Below, piece after piece: positions 62,386 through 64,000 of a stretch of 64,000 nt of DNA (position 1 is the stretch's first letter; each line of letters opens with the position of its first letter). A program made the position numbers and the translations under genes. The stretch comes from Vibrio aphrogenes. GTDB lineage: Bacteria > Pseudomonadota > Gammaproteobacteria > Enterobacterales > Vibrionaceae. The notes below the pieces were generated by a model, which was given only the letters and a program-made list of their open reading frames with translations, made no database searches and was not told the DNA's origin. The stretch is from contig NZ_AP018690.1 in the NCBI RefSeq assembly GCF_002157735.2, positions 1 through 64,000 of the forward strand, written 5' to 3'.

Positions 62386-64000
62386 TAGTGATCCTTGTAT
62401 CTCAGTGCGAGAAGAATGCCTTAAAGAAAACCCGCCGAGTGCTGGATGCTTTTGCTAACCGGATCGGTGACAACACCTGGCAAACCTTGATCACAGAAGA
62501 TGGCTTATTAACCGTTAAAAAAATGCTACGTAAAACCGCAAGCCGCAGCACCGCCGTGAGTTGCCATTGGATACGTTCCCGCTCAAGAAGCCAGTTTTTG
62601 TGGGTGGTGGGAAATAAAAATAAATTTAATGAGCAGGGTGTGGTGCCTGTGAATATTACGAGAAGAAATTTGTTAAATAATGAAATAGAAAATGATTGGA
62701 AATATCTACCCTTAATAAAATCACTTGCAGGCCTTTCGGCATTACTGCATGACTGGGGGAAGGCTTCACTGTTATTTCAAGAAAAGTTGAAACCAACAAG
62801 TAAAAATAAATTCAAAGGCGATCCGCTAAGGCATGAATGGATCTCTGTATTATTGCTCAAGGCTTTAGTAAATAGTAACGATGATGAAAAGTGGTTAACT
62901 GATTTAGTACAAAATGGCTTTATTGAAAGTCAATTAAAAGACAGCCTTAAGGCCCCAAACTCTACACCATTAGATAAGCTGCCTAATGGCGCTAAACTGC
63001 TCGCTTGGTTGATTGTATCTCATCACCGTTTACCTTATATCAAGAGTGATTGGCGTGATGAAAAAGCGCCTGATTTATCTTCAATGCTTAAACGCATCAC
63101 TCAAGAATGGGGGTATGAAAACACGCAAGATCTTACCGAATACAATAAACGTGTTAAGCAATGTTTTGAATTTCCAAATGGCTTGTTATCACAATCAAAA
63201 CCATGGACGAAAAAAATTAAGCGCTGGGCTATTAGTTTAGTGAATAGCTTACCTTTGCTTGAGTCTGCTATACAAGATGGTAGTTATCGTTTGGTATTAC
63301 ATCATGCGCGTTTGTGTTTAATGCTGGGGGATCATTTCTATTCATCACAAGATGCCGCCAAAAATTGGCAGGATAGCACAGGGTTATTTGCTAATACGGA
63401 TCGAGATACCAGTGAGTTAAAGCAAAAACTTGATGAACATTTAGTTGGCGTTGCTCAAAATGCTTTAAATACAGCACATCTATTACCTGCTTTTGAAAAA
63501 GAGCTTCCCATTGCAACTGATATTCAAGTGTTAAGAAAAGCCAGCTCAGATCCAAAATACAAATGGCAAGATAAAGCCGTTGTAAGAATTAATGAGTGGC
63601 AAGCACTACAGGATAAAAAAGTATCTGGTTTTTTTGCGGTGAACATGGCAAGCACAGGCTGCGGTAAAACCTTTGCTAACGCCAAAGTGATGCGTGCATT
63701 ATCTAGTGATGGTAAAAGCTTACGTTATATCCTTGCACTTGGCTTACGTACCTTAACCTTGCAAACAGGTGATGAGTATCGCGATAGAATTGGTCTAACA
63801 AAAGACGATTTAGCGGTGTTAATTGGCTCAAGAGCTGTCGCCGAGCTACATAATCAACGTGAACTTAAACAAGATGAAATCAGCGAAGAAATATTTGGCT
63901 CCGAATCTAAAGAACGCTTGCTAGAGGAATTCATTGATTACGATTGTGAAATACCCGAAGAAGGGCTAAGTACGGTATTAACTTGCACTAAAGATAAACA
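62382..64000 (+). CDS. cas3f: Cas2-Cas3 fusion (type I-F), partial at window end
   Basis: The frame opens at ATG 62382, inside the cas1 stop (ATGA), and stays open through the last base, 539 complete codons. The first 90 residues are the Cas2 domain (MIVILVSQCEKNALKKTRRVLD). The HD nuclease part shows LLHDWGK with His123-Asp124 and LIVSHHRLP. The helicase begins with Walker A MASTGCGKT at residues 422-430 and continues to the window end. It degrades targets marked by Csy/Cascade and supports spacer acquisition. I-F fusions are about 1,050-1,100 residues, so roughly half is outside; cas8f, cas5f, cas7f, cas6f and the array should follow. Confidence 0.95.
   Translation, partial: MIVILVSQCEKNALKKTRRVLDAFANRIGDNTWQTLITEDGLLTVKKMLRKTASRSTAVSCHWIRSRSRSQFLWVVGNKNKFNEQGVVPVNITRRNLLNNEIENDWKYLPLIKSLAGLSALLHDWGKASLLFQEKLKPTSKNKFKGDPLRHEWISVLLLKALVNSNDDEKWLTDLVQNGFIESQLKDSLKAPNSTPLDKLPNGAKLLAWLIVSHHRLPYIKSDWRDEKAPDLSSMLKRITQEWGYENTQDLTEYNKRVKQCFEFPNGLLSQSKPWTKKIKRWAISLVNSLPLLESAIQDGSYRLVLHHARLCLMLGDHFYSSQDAAKNWQDSTGLFANTDRDTSELKQKLDEHLVGVAQNALNTAHLLPAFEKELPIATDIQVLRKASSDPKYKWQDKAVVRINEWQALQDKKVSGFFAVNMASTGCGKTFANAKVMRALSSDGKSLRYILALGLRTLTLQTGDEYRDRIGLTKDDLAVLIGSRAVAELHNQRELKQDEISEEIFGSESKERLLEEFIDYDCEIPEEGLSTVLTCTKDK

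Noticed and set aside
62386..64000. Short ORFs at 62162-62458 and 63013-63240 as separate genes
   Set aside because: Both are shadows of the cas1 and cas2-3 reading frames. The true cas2-3 frame is open through the window end.
60300..64000. CRISPR repeat array in the window
   Set aside because: No regularly spaced 28-bp repeats were seen. In type I-F loci the array normally follows cas6f, which would lie beyond the window.

Overview
The window is origin-proximal sequence of the second chromosome of a member of the Vibrionaceae (Vibrio or a close relative). The evidence is a complete rctB initiator gene of the usual 658 codons, a phased array of GATC-containing 12-mer iterons, a perfect DnaA box and an AT-rich unwinding region directly upstream of rctB, and four exact matches to the ParB2 centromere pattern NTTTACANTGTAAAN (210-224, 4912-4926, 17601-17615, 57754-57768). 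The DUF3283-like and YebC-like genes that follow, and the irgAB and vctPDGC iron genes, are also Vibrio-like. No rRNA or tRNA gene was seen.

Layout: 1-1333 is the ori2 region and 1334-3310 is rctB. A small convergent gene broken by an in-frame stop follows, then two small proteins, a YebC-family regulator, an excalibur-domain protein and a divergent MATE/AraC pair. 9290-12257 is a CstA-type transporter, cory-CC-star and ArsA-like ATPase operon. 12383-15980 runs leftward (a MenB-like synthase with an Asp in the cofactor position, a 14-TM MFS pump, GltS). 16301-20794 holds a murein-peptide salvage group (YcjG-type epimerase, MpaA amidase, MppA/OppA-type binding protein). 20864-26556 is a uronate/alginate-type utilisation locus (heparinase II/III-fold lyase, acetyltransferase, SSS symporter, LysR). 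26564-27786 is a divergon of VOC, monooxygenase and YtoQ genes around a palindrome.

28434-35016 is a catechol-siderophore locus: the irgA receptor, irgB activator and vctPDGC ABC importer, with two Fur-box-like sites. It is followed by the ohrR/ohr peroxide pair, a PL7 alginate lyase and an arsDA pair without arsB or arsR. 40358-54197 is rich in transport and resistance genes: an orphan MetQ, an ABC-F/MFS operon behind a strong terminator-like leader hairpin, an RND pump with a divergent MarR regulator and duplicated operators, and further MFS genes with a LysR regulator. 54415-60205 contains a Bcr/CflA pump, cytochrome b562, a CE4 deacetylase, a second hexapeptide acetyltransferase and a long RluA-family enzyme.

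The right end enters a type I-F CRISPR-Cas locus: a BrxR/CapW-like WYL regulator, cas1 and the first 539 codons of cas2-3, cut by the window edge. Repeated short elements (a dispersed imperfect palindrome, 7- and 8-bp tandem repeats, an 89-bp nested inverted repeat) lie between genes. The observations most worth a second look are the leader of the ABC-F operon, the CstA/CC-star/ArsA trio, the WYL gene beside the I-F locus, and the RctB-site-like palindrome just after rctB.
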